Shown here in pieces: positions 1 to 7,526 of a stretch of 35,152 bases of DNA. This stretch comes from a bacterium (GTDB lineage: Bacteria > NPL-UPA2 > JAUVJM01). The notes under the pieces were generated by a model that was given only the letters and a program-made list of their open reading frames with translations, made no database searches and was not told the origin of the DNA. The stretch's first letter is position 1, and each line of letters starts with the position of its first letter. Where the stretch lies: NCBI GenBank assembly GCA_030606215.1, contig JAUWGW010000016.1, positions 1 through 35,152 on the forward strand. Direction: 5' to 3'. The position numbers and the translations under genes were made by a program.

Positions 1-1
1 T

Positions 2-268
2 AATCTTGAAGATAATGAATGGCATCATTGGGCATGGACAGCCGATAGAAGTGCTGGAACTATCCAATTATTCTTGGATGGTGTAGATCAAGGGACACGC
101 TCTCCAACTGATTTTTCAACCCAGAATATTACAAGTAGTTCAAGATTACATATTGGTAATAATGTGAGTTTCTACAGATTTTTGAATGGCACAATCGACG
201 AGGTCAGGATTTACTCCAGGGCTTTATCTGCGGAAGAGATATTTCAGCATTATGATGAGGGTAATTAA
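2..268 (+). CDS. LamG (ConA-like lectin/glucanase) domain protein, C-terminal part
   Basis: The reading frame is open from the left edge of the window, so the gene starts outside it and only about 88 C-terminal residues are visible. The visible part is the second half of a LamG/Laminin_G_3 jelly-roll: a strand ending in LFLDGVDQ, a strand with HIGNN, and the closing GTIDEVRIYSRALSAEEI helix-strand signature. These domains usually bind carbohydrate in secreted or surface proteins. No PEP-CTERM or other sorting signal follows; the protein stops soon after HYDEGN. Its end resembles that of the LamG gene at 1765-2583 (GLIDDVRFW...HYDN), so the two may be paralogues. The signal peptide and any catalytic domain cannot be judged. 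Confidence 0.8.
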   Translation, partial: NLEDNEWHHWAWTADRSAGTIQLFLDGVDQGTRSPTDFSTQNITSSSRLHIGNNVSFYRFLNGTIDEVRIYSRALSAEEIFQHYDEGN

Positions 269-364
269 GCCGTTCTCTGAAACTGGCTCATGGAAGCACA
301 GATAAAAATCCCCTTTTATCTTCCCATGGTTTATTCCTCACACAAATGTTGCCCATGGAAGGGG

Positions 365-619
365 CTAACTATGACCGGCGCCGACTAAAACGCCTTGAGA
401 TTCAGGGACAATTTCTGGAGAAATTGTATATTCAACCAGTGGAATTTCTTCTTCCTTGAAATGCTCCTCCTTAGAGTGATTCCCAAGTAAGAGTTTGATA
501 ATTTCCTCAGGGTTATCTCCTGTAAGCAACTTTTTTATAAGTTCCAGGGTACTCTGCCCATTTTTCTTCGCTGTTTGCGTGAGACTCATGATTAGTTCAT
601 AATGTCTTGCCCCTTGTGA
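365..619 (-). pseudogene. possible C-terminal remnant of a transposase
   Basis: A short open stretch, with a stop just upstream at 620-622. From an internal ATG at 589 it reads 74 residues beginning MSLTQTAKKNGQSTLELI. The pattern of a short helix, TAKKNG, then a hydrophobic helix ending in LLTG resembles the final helix of IS66-like and related transposases, where a phrase of the type 'TCKKNGxxPxxxLxxLL' is common. The remaining residues (acidic, ending VPESQGVLVGAGHS) are not recognised. No ribosome binding site, promoter or rest of a transposase is seen. It could equally be a small hypothetical protein; the transposase reading is weak. Confidence 0.3.
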
Positions 620-694
620 TTAATGACATCATATTTGGTATCAATTATAAATGTCCTTCATCACACCTTATCATTCCAACTCTGATTTTATTCA

Positions 695-1141
695 TTAGTT
701 TTTTATTTCAAGTCTCCTTTTACGAATTTTCTCTATATTAATAGGATATTTACCATATTTTTCTACAGTATCATACATTTTTATAGTATTTTCGACAGGA
801 ACCAGATCATGTATTTCACTTGATGATCCAATAAGAATTCCTCCAGTAGAACCAATTCGTTCTATTAATTCTAAGGTTTCATCTTCAACATCTTCTTACG
901 TTCCATAAGGAAGGGTCACTGCACAACATACATTTCCAAAAAGAAGTATGTTAGGATACTTTTCTCTAATAGCAAAGATATCATTGCATCCATTTCTCTC
1001 CAAAAGGTTTCCTCTCCCTCCGTATTTTTCAAGCAATTCCCTGTTATCTGCAAAATCATAAGTTAAAATGCGATCAGGTAGTTCAAAATTGATTGTCTTT
1101 ACAAATCTTTCATAATTTGTCACTTTTTTATGCCTCAACAT
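695..1141 (-). pseudogene. uroporphyrinogen decarboxylase-like protein, internally deleted and interrupted (copy 2)
   Basis: From the ATG at 1141 the frame reads a URO-D-like N-terminus (ERFVKTINFELPDRI), then jumps after about 50 residues to the late part of the fold (NDIFAIREKYPNILLFGNV..LPYGT). There it meets TAA at 896-898. Reading through that stop continues in the same frame with EDVEDETLELIERIG, a glycine-rich turn and EIHDLVPVENTIKMYDTVEKYGK, the typical C-terminus of the family, to a stop at 695-697. So the gene has lost its middle (most of the barrel) and carries one nonsense codon. Such URO-D homologues often belong to corrinoid-linked methyl transfer rather than haem synthesis. 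It cannot encode a working enzyme. Confidence 0.75.
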
Positions 1142-1537
1142 TCATAATAAGGATCTTCCCAAGACTGTTTCATACATAGCTACAATATTTTGGGGAGGAA
1201 TACCTGCTTGAATATTATGAACAGGATTAAAAACAAATCAAACACAGGATTCAAAATATCCACGCCTATATCTATTAGGTCAGAAATAAACTCATAAACT
1301 GCTCCACAGGTATGGTAGAAGATTTTTGCTTTGGTCTTTTTCCTTACAGCATCAAAGATTCTTTTCTGGCGCGGTTTAATCATTTTTCTATAGATTTCCG
1401 GTGATATCAGCGGTCCACTCTGTCCAGCGAGATCATCCCAATAGACATACACATCTATATATTTACCGACTTTATTTAAATAATGTTCATTGCAGCGCAT
1501 ATATATTTCAGTGAGCTTTTCAATCATATTCTCAACA
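1142..1537 (-). pseudogene. uroporphyrinogen decarboxylase-like protein, 5'-truncated and frameshifted (copy 1)
   Basis: The frame entering from 1537 gives the middle of a URO-D/methyltransferase-type barrel: IEKLTEIYMRCNEHY, then YWDDLAGQSGPLISPEIYRKMI, then KIFYHTCGAVYEFISDLIDIGVDILNPV. The frame then degenerates. In another frame, positions 1142 to about 1231 read NPVHNIQAGIPPQNIVAMYE and end with TGA at 1142-1144, the normal C-terminus of the family. The switch happens between two copies of AATCCTGT, which suggests a deletion between short direct repeats. The N-terminal third is missing, and the homology stops at about 1538, exactly where the inverted-repeat element begins. Copy 2 starts directly downstream, so this was a tandem pair. 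Confidence 0.75.
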
Positions 1538-1682
1538 GTAAAAATTTAACATGTTCAGGCTTGTTCAAAATATCTCTTTTTAATTTAACTAGAATGTCCC
1601 CTTTTTAGATTGATAAGCATATAGGTTTATCTTCATCTAACCTGCACCGAGGTCACAAGTCTGAACATGTTAAATTTTTTAC
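1538..1682. repeat. 145-bp MITE-like element with about 27-bp inverted ends
   Basis: The left end (1538-1564) contains AAATTTAACATGTTCAG followed by CTTGT one base later. The right end (1655-1682) is the reverse complement of the same sequence with one mismatch and one extra A in the A/T run. No clear target duplication is seen outside the ends. The inside is AT-rich and holds AATGTCC near 1592, similar to the AATGTCCTATTG boxes at the end of the insertion sequence at 34968-35003, so it may be an internally deleted derivative of some insertion sequence. It lies exactly at the broken 5' end of the URO-D remnant, and the promoter of the next gene begins one base after its right end. Confidence 0.65.
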
Positions 1683-1711
1683 TTGACAAACTTTTGAGGG
1701 TGTGTTACAAT
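1683..1711 (+). promoter_or_regulatory. sigma70-type promoter of the LamG/PEP-CTERM gene
   Basis: TTGACA at 1683-1688 and TACAAT at 1706-1711 are separated by 17 bases, close to the sigma70 consensus. Transcription should start near 1718, so ATG codons inside or before this box cannot be the start of the gene. A strong AAGGAGGG follows at 1750-1757. Confidence 0.75.
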
Positions 1712-1764
1712 CCCAAATGATGATAATGGTAAGATTAAAAGAAGATAGAAAGGAGGGCAGGAAA

Positions 1765-2583
1765 ATGATGAAGAAAGAATTAGCTGTAATGGTAGGCGTT
1801 ATTGCTATACTGTTATTTGCATTCAACTCTAATGCAGATGCAGGTCTAATTAGCTGGTGGAAGATGGATGAGGCAACAAGCGGTTCAGCAGATGGAAAAA
1901 CAATCAATGATGCATGTGGTACCAACGATGGAACTGCTAATGACGGAGCAAATAATGCAGGCATGACCTGGACAACAGGTAAATCAGGGGGCGCATTGAG
2001 TTTTGATGGCGTAGATGATTATGTTGGGGGACCTGGTGTTGGAAATTTACAAACACAAACATGGGAAGCATGGATATACCGAGAAGTAGATAGTGGAACC
2101 TATGAAAGGTTTTTAAGTAGACCCAGGGCCACTATCAATAGTTATGCTGCCTTTCTCATGATTAATAAAACAGACAAACTCACGGGTAAAGTAACAGTAG
2201 TAAGTGGAACCGATGTCACCTCGGAATCATCTGCATCTATCCCAGTTGGCGTATGGACACATGTTGCTATGGTTTTCGATGTGGCTACTAACACTAACAC
2301 CCTGTACATTGATGGTGTCCAGGATGGTTCAGTATCAGGTGCTGTTAGCGTCGCTAACACAAGTCAAGGATTTGACATTGGGCGGTTAGAGTCAGTGGGG
2401 ACATGGTACTATGGTTTCGACGGCCTAATAGACGACGTCAGGTTTTGGGACCAAACACTGACCAGTGACCAAATTCTGTGGCATTATGACAACCCCGGTC
2501 AGATTATTCCTGAACCATCTGCGTTACTACTTTTGGGAACGGGGTTATTAGGCTTATTAGTTTTTAAGCGGAAGATGAGTTAA
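1765..2583 (+). CDS. exported LamG-domain protein with PEP-CTERM sorting signal
   Basis: A 272-residue secreted or surface protein. The start at 1765 is chosen because AAGGAGGG lies 7 bases upstream and because earlier ATG codons fall in the promoter. The signal peptide is MMKKELAVMVGVIAILLFAF followed by a likely cleavage after ADA. A LamG/Laminin_G_3 jelly-roll fills about residues 50-245 (ALSFDGVDDYV, a WTHVAMVFD strand, LYIDGVQDG, GLIDDVRFWDQ). The C-terminus is a textbook PEP-CTERM tail: PEPSALLLLGTGLLGLLVF then KRKMS. This implies handling by an exosortase/EpsH system, which is not in the window. It has its own promoter. Its stop codon overlaps the stop of the converging DUF4340 gene (shared TTAA at 2580-2583). 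A role in matrix or polysaccharide binding is an inference. Confidence 0.9.
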   Translation: MMKKELAVMVGVIAILLFAFNSNADAGLISWWKMDEATSGSADGKTINDACGTNDGTANDGANNAGMTWTTGKSGGALSFDGVDDYVGGPGVGNLQTQTWEAWIYREVDSGTYERFLSRPRATINSYAAFLMINKTDKLTGKVTVVSGTDVTSESSASIPVGVWTHVAMVFDVATNTNTLYIDGVQDGSVSGAVSVANTSQGFDIGRLESVGTWYYGFDGLIDDVRFWDQTLTSDQILWHYDNPGQIIPEPSALLLLGTGLLGLLVFKRKMS

Positions 2584-3146
2584 GGTACTTCATCAGGTTT
2601 TTTCTCAAGATCTTTTTTCAAATCACGCAAATCGTCTACACTTTTATCAAGATCATCGAATAAACTTTTCCTTACAACAAGAACTTCTTTCCTATCCTTG
2701 AGCATCACATACATATTACCGCCAACAGCACAATTATCACCGAGGAGAAGCGTAAAAGATTTATCATCAAGTTCAAAGCTTGTCTCGCCCTTTGGACTGT
2801 CCAGACCAAAATCTTTTAAATTCAATGTTTTATCCTTCTCTTCTTTCAACCTTCTCTCAGCCTGCAAGAATTCAAGTCTTGAAAGGATTCTATCTATTTC
2901 ACCTTTATCAGCTTTTACATCCAACGGCTCTACCATCTGCCATTTCTCTTCCCTCTTCTCACATACAATTAGACGCTCCCCTTTCCTTAAGCTGAGTTTT
3001 GTAACATCCTCTGATTCAAAGTCAAAAACTTTTCTGGCCTTTTCTTCCCTCTCCTCCGTCGTTGGCGTTTCCCTTTCAAAGAAATAGATATAGGCACCGG
3101 TCCCCAGCACAATAACAAATACAATTAATGTCTTAATCCACCTCAT
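2580..3146 (-). CDS. DUF4340 domain membrane-anchored protein
   Basis: 188 residues: one N-terminal membrane segment (about residues 5-22, TLIVFVIVLGTGAYIYF), then a soluble domain with the DUF4340 pattern. Features of that domain are a strand with DVTKLSLRKG, a WQMVEPLDVKADKGEIDRIL motif, an LxxFGLDSP motif and a beta-rich end with LLLGDN and YVMLKDRKEVLVV. Family members typically follow GldG-like genes and are often longer; this one has only one module. Its ATG overlaps the TAA of the GldG gene by one base (TAATG), so translation is coupled. Function unknown; context says it is the last, extracytoplasmic-facing part of a Gld-type ABC system. Confidence 0.85.
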   Translation of the reverse strand: MRWIKTLIVFVIVLGTGAYIYFFERETPTTEEREEKARKVFDFESEDVTKLSLRKGERLIVCEKREEKWQMVEPLDVKADKGEIDRILSRLEFLQAERRLKEEKDKTLNLKDFGLDSPKGETSFELDDKSFTLLLGDNCAVGGNMYVMLKDRKEVLVVRKSLFDDLDKSVDDLRDLKKDLEKKPDEVP

Positions 3147-4624
3147 TATCTTCGCCTCTTCAACCAGACAAATACACCAATGAAAACCGCAAGAAGTGGA
3201 AGCCCTGCGATTGTTCCCCAGAATATTGCCTGCATCTGTTTCCCGGAAAGACTCACCTTTCGTATATCCGGAGATTTAGGACCTATTGAAATCAACTTTT
3301 CTTTTTCTGCAAGCCAGTTTATAGAATTAAGAAAGAGGTCAGAATTGCCAGCATTCGCAACCTGTGCATTCGAAACAAAATCTGAATCGCCAAAAACAAC
3401 GAGTCTGCTTCCATGGGTTTCCTCCTCATCATAGTCTACCTGCTCCTGACTGCCGCCAGGCAAATTGCCACCGGGTAAGGATGGTATTTTTTTCTCACCA
3501 ACCGCAGCACCTAAAGAAATAGGACCTTTTTTATCCTCACCTTCATCATATTTTGCCTCTCTTGCTTTCACATTTGTTTCCGCCCATGCTTCCTCAGAGG
3601 TTCTCACAAGCTCTGTTCCCTGAAACGCTTCTTTAGAAAAGAACTCAACTGACCTTGCAAGGGAAAAGATTGTTGCAATACCTTTCATCTTCTGAGTTAT
3701 TTTATGATAACCATAATCATCCGTAAAAATAGTTGTTGGACCTGTGAAGAAAAGCCTGCGGACAGGGTCAAGAACAACGTCTCCTCCAATTTTCACTCCC
3801 CATTCACTAAGAAATCCTTCAAGTCCACAGTCTACAAGAGGGTCTATCATTATAAGACACTTACCGCCTGAGGCTAAATACTCACGCAGGGTTTCTATTT
3901 CATGGCTGGAAAATGATTTCGTTGGACCGATAATATTGAGAACATCACAATCATCGGGAATCTTCTCTTCCCCAAAGAGCAAAAGTTTTTCCACCTTGAA
4001 ATTCTGCCGTTTCAGTAATTTAGCTGCATCTGATATGCCTAACTTTGCAAACCCGCCAATATCTTTCTCCCCGTGTCCACTGACAAAGTAAAGCATACTC
4101 TGTTTTTCCTGAGTGACAGCAAGGATTGCAGAAGTAAAAGCCTCTTCACCCTTAAATTTCGGAGGAGCCGGTTCCCTTCTTTGATAGGGACTAAAATCAT
4201 ATTCAATGACTTCTGACTCAGGCACATGTTTGGATTTTTCCCCACATTCAAATATAACTGTGTTCAGCTCAAAAGTATCCATATTAAGTCGTTTTGCAAG
4301 GAGCTCAACTTTTCCCCTATCTCTTTCCGCATCAATATGCTCAACTGTTATGTTACGCGATTTACCGGAATACTCTTCCAGAATATCTTTAACCTGCCTG
4401 AAGATTAATGTTCCGGGGCGATAGAGTGTAGTTATATAAACCGGCTCCTTCAAATCTTTTAGAATCACAATGGTCTTTGCAGAAAGACTATACTGACGGT
4501 TACTGGTCAAATCAAAACGGTGATGATGGCGGGAATTAAGGTAATTAACCATTGCCCAGAAGATTAGGACAACAACAGTGAAAGCTATAACATTTGCACC
4601 AAATTTCAGTCTTCTAATTTCCAT
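3146..4624 (-). CDS. GldG-like auxiliary protein of an ABC-2 transporter
   Basis: 492 residues. The start at 4624 has GGAGG four bases upstream; an ATG seven codons earlier (4645) has none. An N-terminal membrane helix (about residues 12-28) is followed by the family hallmark FDLTSNRQYSLSAKT. Then comes a large ABC_transp_aux domain with YFVSGHGEKDI, a DCDVLNIIGP segment, a LREYLASGGKCLIMIDP motif and RLVVFGDSDFVSNA. A second helix sits near the C-terminus and the protein ends in WLKRRR. The domain order matches GldG of gliding Bacteroidetes and the many GldG-like proteins of non-gliding bacteria. It belongs with the permease and ATPase upstream. The transported substrate is unknown, and gliding should not be assumed. 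Confidence 0.88.
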   Translation of the reverse strand: MEIRRLKFGANVIAFTVVVLIFWAMVNYLNSRHHHRFDLTSNRQYSLSAKTIVILKDLKEPVYITTLYRPGTLIFRQVKDILEEYSGKSRNITVEHIDAERDRGKVELLAKRLNMDTFELNTVIFECGEKSKHVPESEVIEYDFSPYQRREPAPPKFKGEEAFTSAILAVTQEKQSMLYFVSGHGEKDIGGFAKLGISDAAKLLKRQNFKVEKLLLFGEEKIPDDCDVLNIIGPTKSFSSHEIETLREYLASGGKCLIMIDPLVDCGLEGFLSEWGVKIGGDVVLDPVRRLFFTGPTTIFTDDYGYHKITQKMKGIATIFSLARSVEFFSKEAFQGTELVRTSEEAWAETNVKAREAKYDEGEDKKGPISLGAAVGEKKIPSLPGGNLPGGSQEQVDYDEEETHGSRLVVFGDSDFVSNAQVANAGNSDLFLNSINWLAEKEKLISIGPKSPDIRKVSLSGKQMQAIFWGTIAGLPLLAVFIGVFVWLKRRR

Positions 4625-4653
4625 CTTACCTCCATCTAACCGCATTTAAGAAA

Positions 4654-4713
4654 GCCTCATGAATGAGGCAACTACACCCTGGCCATCTACTGTAGTTGCT
4701 CGATTCATCGAGC
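4654..4713. repeat. 60-bp nested palindromic element
   Basis: Two perfect 16-base hairpins (GCCTCATGAATGAGGC at 4654-4669 and GCTCGATTCATCGAGC at 4698-4713) face each other. The flanking heptamers are also inverted (AACTACA 4670-4676 against TGTAGTT 4691-4697). The whole can fold as a cruciform or Y-shaped RNA. The two hairpins differ at four positions in two compensating pairs, so base pairing in each stem is kept. It lies in the 161-bp gap between the permease and GldG genes, where all other junctions are tight. A shorter repeat-like stretch (TGCTTCGGGACTATG..CAATGACA, about 4750-4780) fills the rest of the gap. Confidence 0.7.
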
Positions 4714-4785
4714 TAAGGGAACCTTATATTTTCCTATCCTCCAAGAGATTGCTTCGGGACTATGTCCCTCACAATGACACAGCGT

Positions 4786-5496
4786 TCACCTCCACTTCCT
4801 CGCTTCAAGTATTCTCACGGTGAGAAAGAGAAACAGAACCATCGTCGTGACATAATAAATAACATCTTTCGTATCAATTATCCCTTTCTGAAACGGTTCA
4901 AAATGGTCGAAAAAACCCAGGTATGCAAATATTTTTGAGAAATTCCCCGGTCTCACCTCACCTGCCCAGCCAATAACCCAGAGAAGAAGAAGTGATACGA
5001 GACTTATAACACCTGCTACAATTTGATTCTTGCTAAGTGAAGAAGCAAACACTCCAATTGAAATGAATACCGACCCCATCAGAATCAATCCTGTATAACC
5101 ACTTATAAGAGGTCCAATATCAGGATTGCCCACAAGTTTCAGAACTACAACATAAAGAAGTGTTGGGAGAAGAAGCAAGATGTAGAAACAAAATCCAGCA
5201 AGGAATTTACCAACGACAACGTGAATTTCCCTCACAGGGTCTGTCATCAAAGTTTCTATTGTTCCGGATTTTCTTTCCTCAGCCAGAAGACGCATTGTTA
5301 TAAGCGGAGAGATAAAAAGAAGTGTAATTGCCATATTTGAAAGAGTATATCTAAGAGAAGCTTCCTGCGTAGCCGCAAGTATCACAGAAAAGAAATAACC
5401 CGAAATGACAAGAAAGGTAGTAAGAACCACATATGCTATCGGAGAGAGGAAGTATGCCTGGAATTCACGAATGAATAATATGAGAATTTTCTTCAT
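4786..5496 (-). CDS. ABC-2 family transporter permease (GldF-like)
   Basis: 236 residues from the ATG at 5496, where the typical N-terminus MKKILILFIREFQAYFLSPI begins. A longer frame to 5532 exists but only adds residues encoded by a repeat. About six membrane segments are visible (AYVVLTTFLVISGYFF; NMAITLLFISPLI; FCFYILLLLPTLLYVVVL; LILMGSVFISIGVFA; ISLVSLLLLWVIGW; YYVTTMVLFLFL). The loop RLLAEERKSGTIETLMTDPV is the coupling signature of ABC-2/NatB/GldF permeases. It starts four bases after the ATPase stop codon, with AGGA about ten bases upstream lying inside the repeat fragment. It forms the membrane channel of the Gld-type system. Confidence 0.88.
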   Translation of the reverse strand: MKKILILFIREFQAYFLSPIAYVVLTTFLVISGYFFSVILAATQEASLRYTLSNMAITLLFISPLITMRLLAEERKSGTIETLMTDPVREIHVVVGKFLAGFCFYILLLLPTLLYVVVLKLVGNPDIGPLISGYTGLILMGSVFISIGVFASSLSKNQIVAGVISLVSLLLLWVIGWAGEVRPGNFSKIFAYLGFFDHFEPFQKGIIDTKDVIYYVTTMVLFLFLTVRILEARKWR

Positions 5497-5500
5497 TATT

Positions 5501-6523
5501 TTAGATTCCTGTCCCCGCTTTCGCGGGGACATGCTTCGCAGAGCCTGTCCCTGTGAAAACAGGGAAATGACGGAGGTTCAGTGAACTTTTTCCACCTTTT
5601 TCCTCTGTAGTAAGGTGCAGAAAGATGTCTTCAAGACTCAGAGTTTCCACCTTCATCTCCAGGATTATCCCGCCGCTCCCCGTGATTGTTCTTGATATAT
5701 TTTCCCTCAAATCAATTCCCTTCTCACATTCTATAGAATAGCGGGTTGTCAGCCGCTGCTGGCTCAAGTCAACCTGTATGACTCCATCAATATTCCTCAA
5801 CTTTTCTGGAATTCTCTCCCCTCCCTTGACTTCAGCAAGAATTGACCCTCTCCCATGCATTTGCTCAACAAGTTTCTGAGGTGCATCCATTGCTACAACT
5901 TTCCCCTTGTCTATAATTATTACGCGTTCACAGACCATCTCCACTTCAGGCAAAATATGGCTTGAAAGAAGCACTGTATGAGTTCCTCCAAGTTCTTTGA
6001 TTAATTCCCTGACTTCCCTGATTTGTCTCGGGTCAAGCCCAATAGTCGGCTCATCAAGGATCAGAACAGGCGGGTCACTTATAAGGGTACCTGCCAATCC
6101 GACTCTCTGTCTATAACCTTTTGAAAGTGTCCCGATAATCTTATTCCTGACATCTGTGAGCCTGCATCTTTCAAAGACATAATTCAACCTTTTCTTAATT
6201 TCTCCTTTTGGTACTTCCTTCAATTTTGCGCGATATATAAGATATTCACCTGCGCGCATATCAAGATACAGTGGTACATTTTCAGGAAGGTACCCAATCT
6301 GTCTCCTGACACCAAGAGAATCTTCAAACACATCAACCCCGCCAACTTTTGCTGCTCCCGAAGTAGCTGGCAGGAAACCGGTGAGGATACGGATGGTAGT
6401 TGTCTTACCCGCGGCATTTGGACCAAGCAAACCGAGAACCTCACCTTTCTCAACTTTAAAACTCACATCCTCAATGCCGATATCCCCGCCGTAATATTTT
6501 GTAAGGTTCTTTACCTCAATCAA
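5501..6523 (-). CDS. ABC transporter ATP-binding protein (GldA-like) with repeat-encoded tail
   Basis: 340 residues. Walker A is GPNAAGKTT (residues 35-43; the usual second glycine is alanine). The signature is LSKGYRQRVG, Walker B is VLILDEPTIGLD, and the switch His is in LLSSHIL. A DUF4162-like C-terminal segment follows, ending around EDIFLHLTTEE. The last roughly 22 residues (HFPVFTGTGSAKHV then PAKAGTGI) are encoded by a palindromic repeat that runs into the gene from 5504, so the natural stop was lost or replaced. The gene overlaps purM by 8 bp upstream and sits 4 bp from the permease. It energises the GldF/GldG system. Confidence 0.9.
   Translation of the reverse strand: MIEVKNLTKYYGGDIGIEDVSFKVEKGEVLGLLGPNAAGKTTTIRILTGFLPATSGAAKVGGVDVFEDSLGVRRQIGYLPENVPLYLDMRAGEYLIYRAKLKEVPKGEIKKRLNYVFERCRLTDVRNKIIGTLSKGYRQRVGLAGTLISDPPVLILDEPTIGLDPRQIREVRELIKELGGTHTVLLSSHILPEVEMVCERVIIIDKGKVVAMDAPQKLVEQMHGRGSILAEVKGGERIPEKLRNIDGVIQVDLSQQRLTTRYSIECEKGIDLRENISRTITGSGGIILEMKVETLSLEDIFLHLTTEEKGGKSSLNLRHFPVFTGTGSAKHVPAKAGTGI
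5504..5590. repeat. palindromic repeat fragment inside the ABC ATPase 3' end
   Basis: On the plus strand it reads GATTCCTGTCCCCGC, TTTCGCGGGGACA, then CCTGTCCCTGTGAAAACAGG and AATGACGGAGGTTCAGTGAAC. The paired CCCCGC/GCGGGG, the ATTCC..GGAAATGAC frame and the final TTCAGTGAAC resemble the interior and ends of the repeat family at 11190-11397. It spans the end of the ATPase coding sequence and supplies its last codons and stop, and it also contains the AGGA upstream of the permease start. Confidence 0.6.
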
Positions 6524-7526
6524 TTTCTATTCCCTTTTTCCCTTCCTTCACTTCGCCGACCTTATAAATATCCTGACCGGCAAGTTTATTTCCATCATCT
6601 TTCCCGACAAATACCACAAATCCAATCCCCATATTGAAGACATTGAATAACTCATCCTCAGAAATATTTCCCTTAGTCTCAAGAATTTTGAAGATGGGAG
6701 GGCAATTCCAGCTTCCTTTTTTTATTACTGCTCTGCAACCTTCAGGGAGTACACGCGGGATATTCCCGTACCACCCACCTCCCGTAATATGCACCATTCC
6801 GTGAATGTCAACCTTCTCCATAAACTCTGATAGAAAGCCCGCATAAATTCTGGTTGGGCGGAGTAATTCTTCACCAAGCTCACAACCAAGAGTGTTTATC
6901 TCACCGGTTAGTTCAAATCCCCTCTCCTCCAGCAAAACTTTCCTCACAAGAGAATATCCATTGCTATGTAATCCTGAGGAGGGAATACCAAGAATCATAT
7001 CCCCGGGAATTATCCTGCTTCCGTCAACTATTTTCCTTCTTTCCACAATTCCAACACAAAACCCTGCCAGGTCAAACTCCCCTTCAGGATAAACTCCCGG
7101 CATCTCAGCCGTCTCACCACCAATGAGAGAACATTTAGCTTCCCGGCAGCCTTCAGCAATACCTTTTACAATATCTTCTGCTTGTTTTAACCTCAGTTTG
7201 TCAATGGCTAAATAATCAAGGAAAAAGAGTGGTTTAGCACCCGAGGTAAGAATATCATTTACACACATCGCAACTAAATCTATTCCGACAGTGTCATATT
7301 TCTCACATAGGCCTGCAATCTTTAGTTTTGTCCCGACACCATCAGCTGCCGATACAAGAACAGGCTCATCATAATCTCCTTTATCAATTGAAAAAAGAGC
7401 GGAAAAACTTCCAACTCCACCAATCACTCCCTTCTGGAAAGTTGTCTGCGCGATTCCTTTTATACGCTCAACAAGCTCCTCCCCCGCTTTTATATCAACA
7501 CCCGATTCTTCATACTGCTTTGTCAC
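6516..7526 (-). CDS. purM: phosphoribosylformylglycinamidine cyclo-ligase (AIR synthetase)
   Basis: 336 residues, full length for PurM. It makes aminoimidazole ribotide from FGAM with ATP in the fifth step of de novo purine synthesis. Visible motifs are the N-terminal YEESGVDIKAGEELVERI, the ADGVGTKLK phosphate-binding loop, DLVAMCVNDI, GGETAEMPG, GIPSSGLHSNGYSLVR and HITGGG with NIPRVLPE. It begins within the purB stop (ATGA-type 4-bp overlap) and its end overlaps the ABC ATPase start by 8 bp, so purine genes and the Gld-type transporter share a transcript. The fold and all active-site segments look intact. Confidence 0.96.
   Translation of the reverse strand: MTKQYEESGVDIKAGEELVERIKGIAQTTFQKGVIGGVGSFSALFSIDKGDYDEPVLVSAADGVGTKLKIAGLCEKYDTVGIDLVAMCVNDILTSGAKPLFFLDYLAIDKLRLKQAEDIVKGIAEGCREAKCSLIGGETAEMPGVYPEGEFDLAGFCVGIVERRKIVDGSRIIPGDMILGIPSSGLHSNGYSLVRKVLLEERGFELTGEINTLGCELGEELLRPTRIYAGFLSEFMEKVDIHGMVHITGGGWYGNIPRVLPEGCRAVIKKGSWNCPPIFKILETKGNISEDELFNVFNMGIGFVVFVGKDDGNKLAGQDIYKVGEVKEGKKGIEID

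Noticed and set aside
301-320. AT-rich hairpin GATAAAA-N6-TTTTATC after the first LamG gene, as a terminator
   Set aside because: The stem is weak and no T-run follows on the plus strand; could be chance.
1180-1527. A 115-residue intact protein on the minus strand
   Set aside because: Its last 25 residues are out-of-frame translation; the true C-terminus continues in another frame to 1142, so it is a pseudogene.
1702-1764. Upstream in-frame ATG codons for the PEP-CTERM gene
   Set aside because: They fall inside the -10 box and leader; the signal peptide and ribosome binding site place the start at 1765.
3146-6523. Gliding motility machinery
   Set aside because: Only GldA/F/G-like ABC parts are present; these are widespread in non-gliding bacteria and no GldK-N or Spr genes are here.
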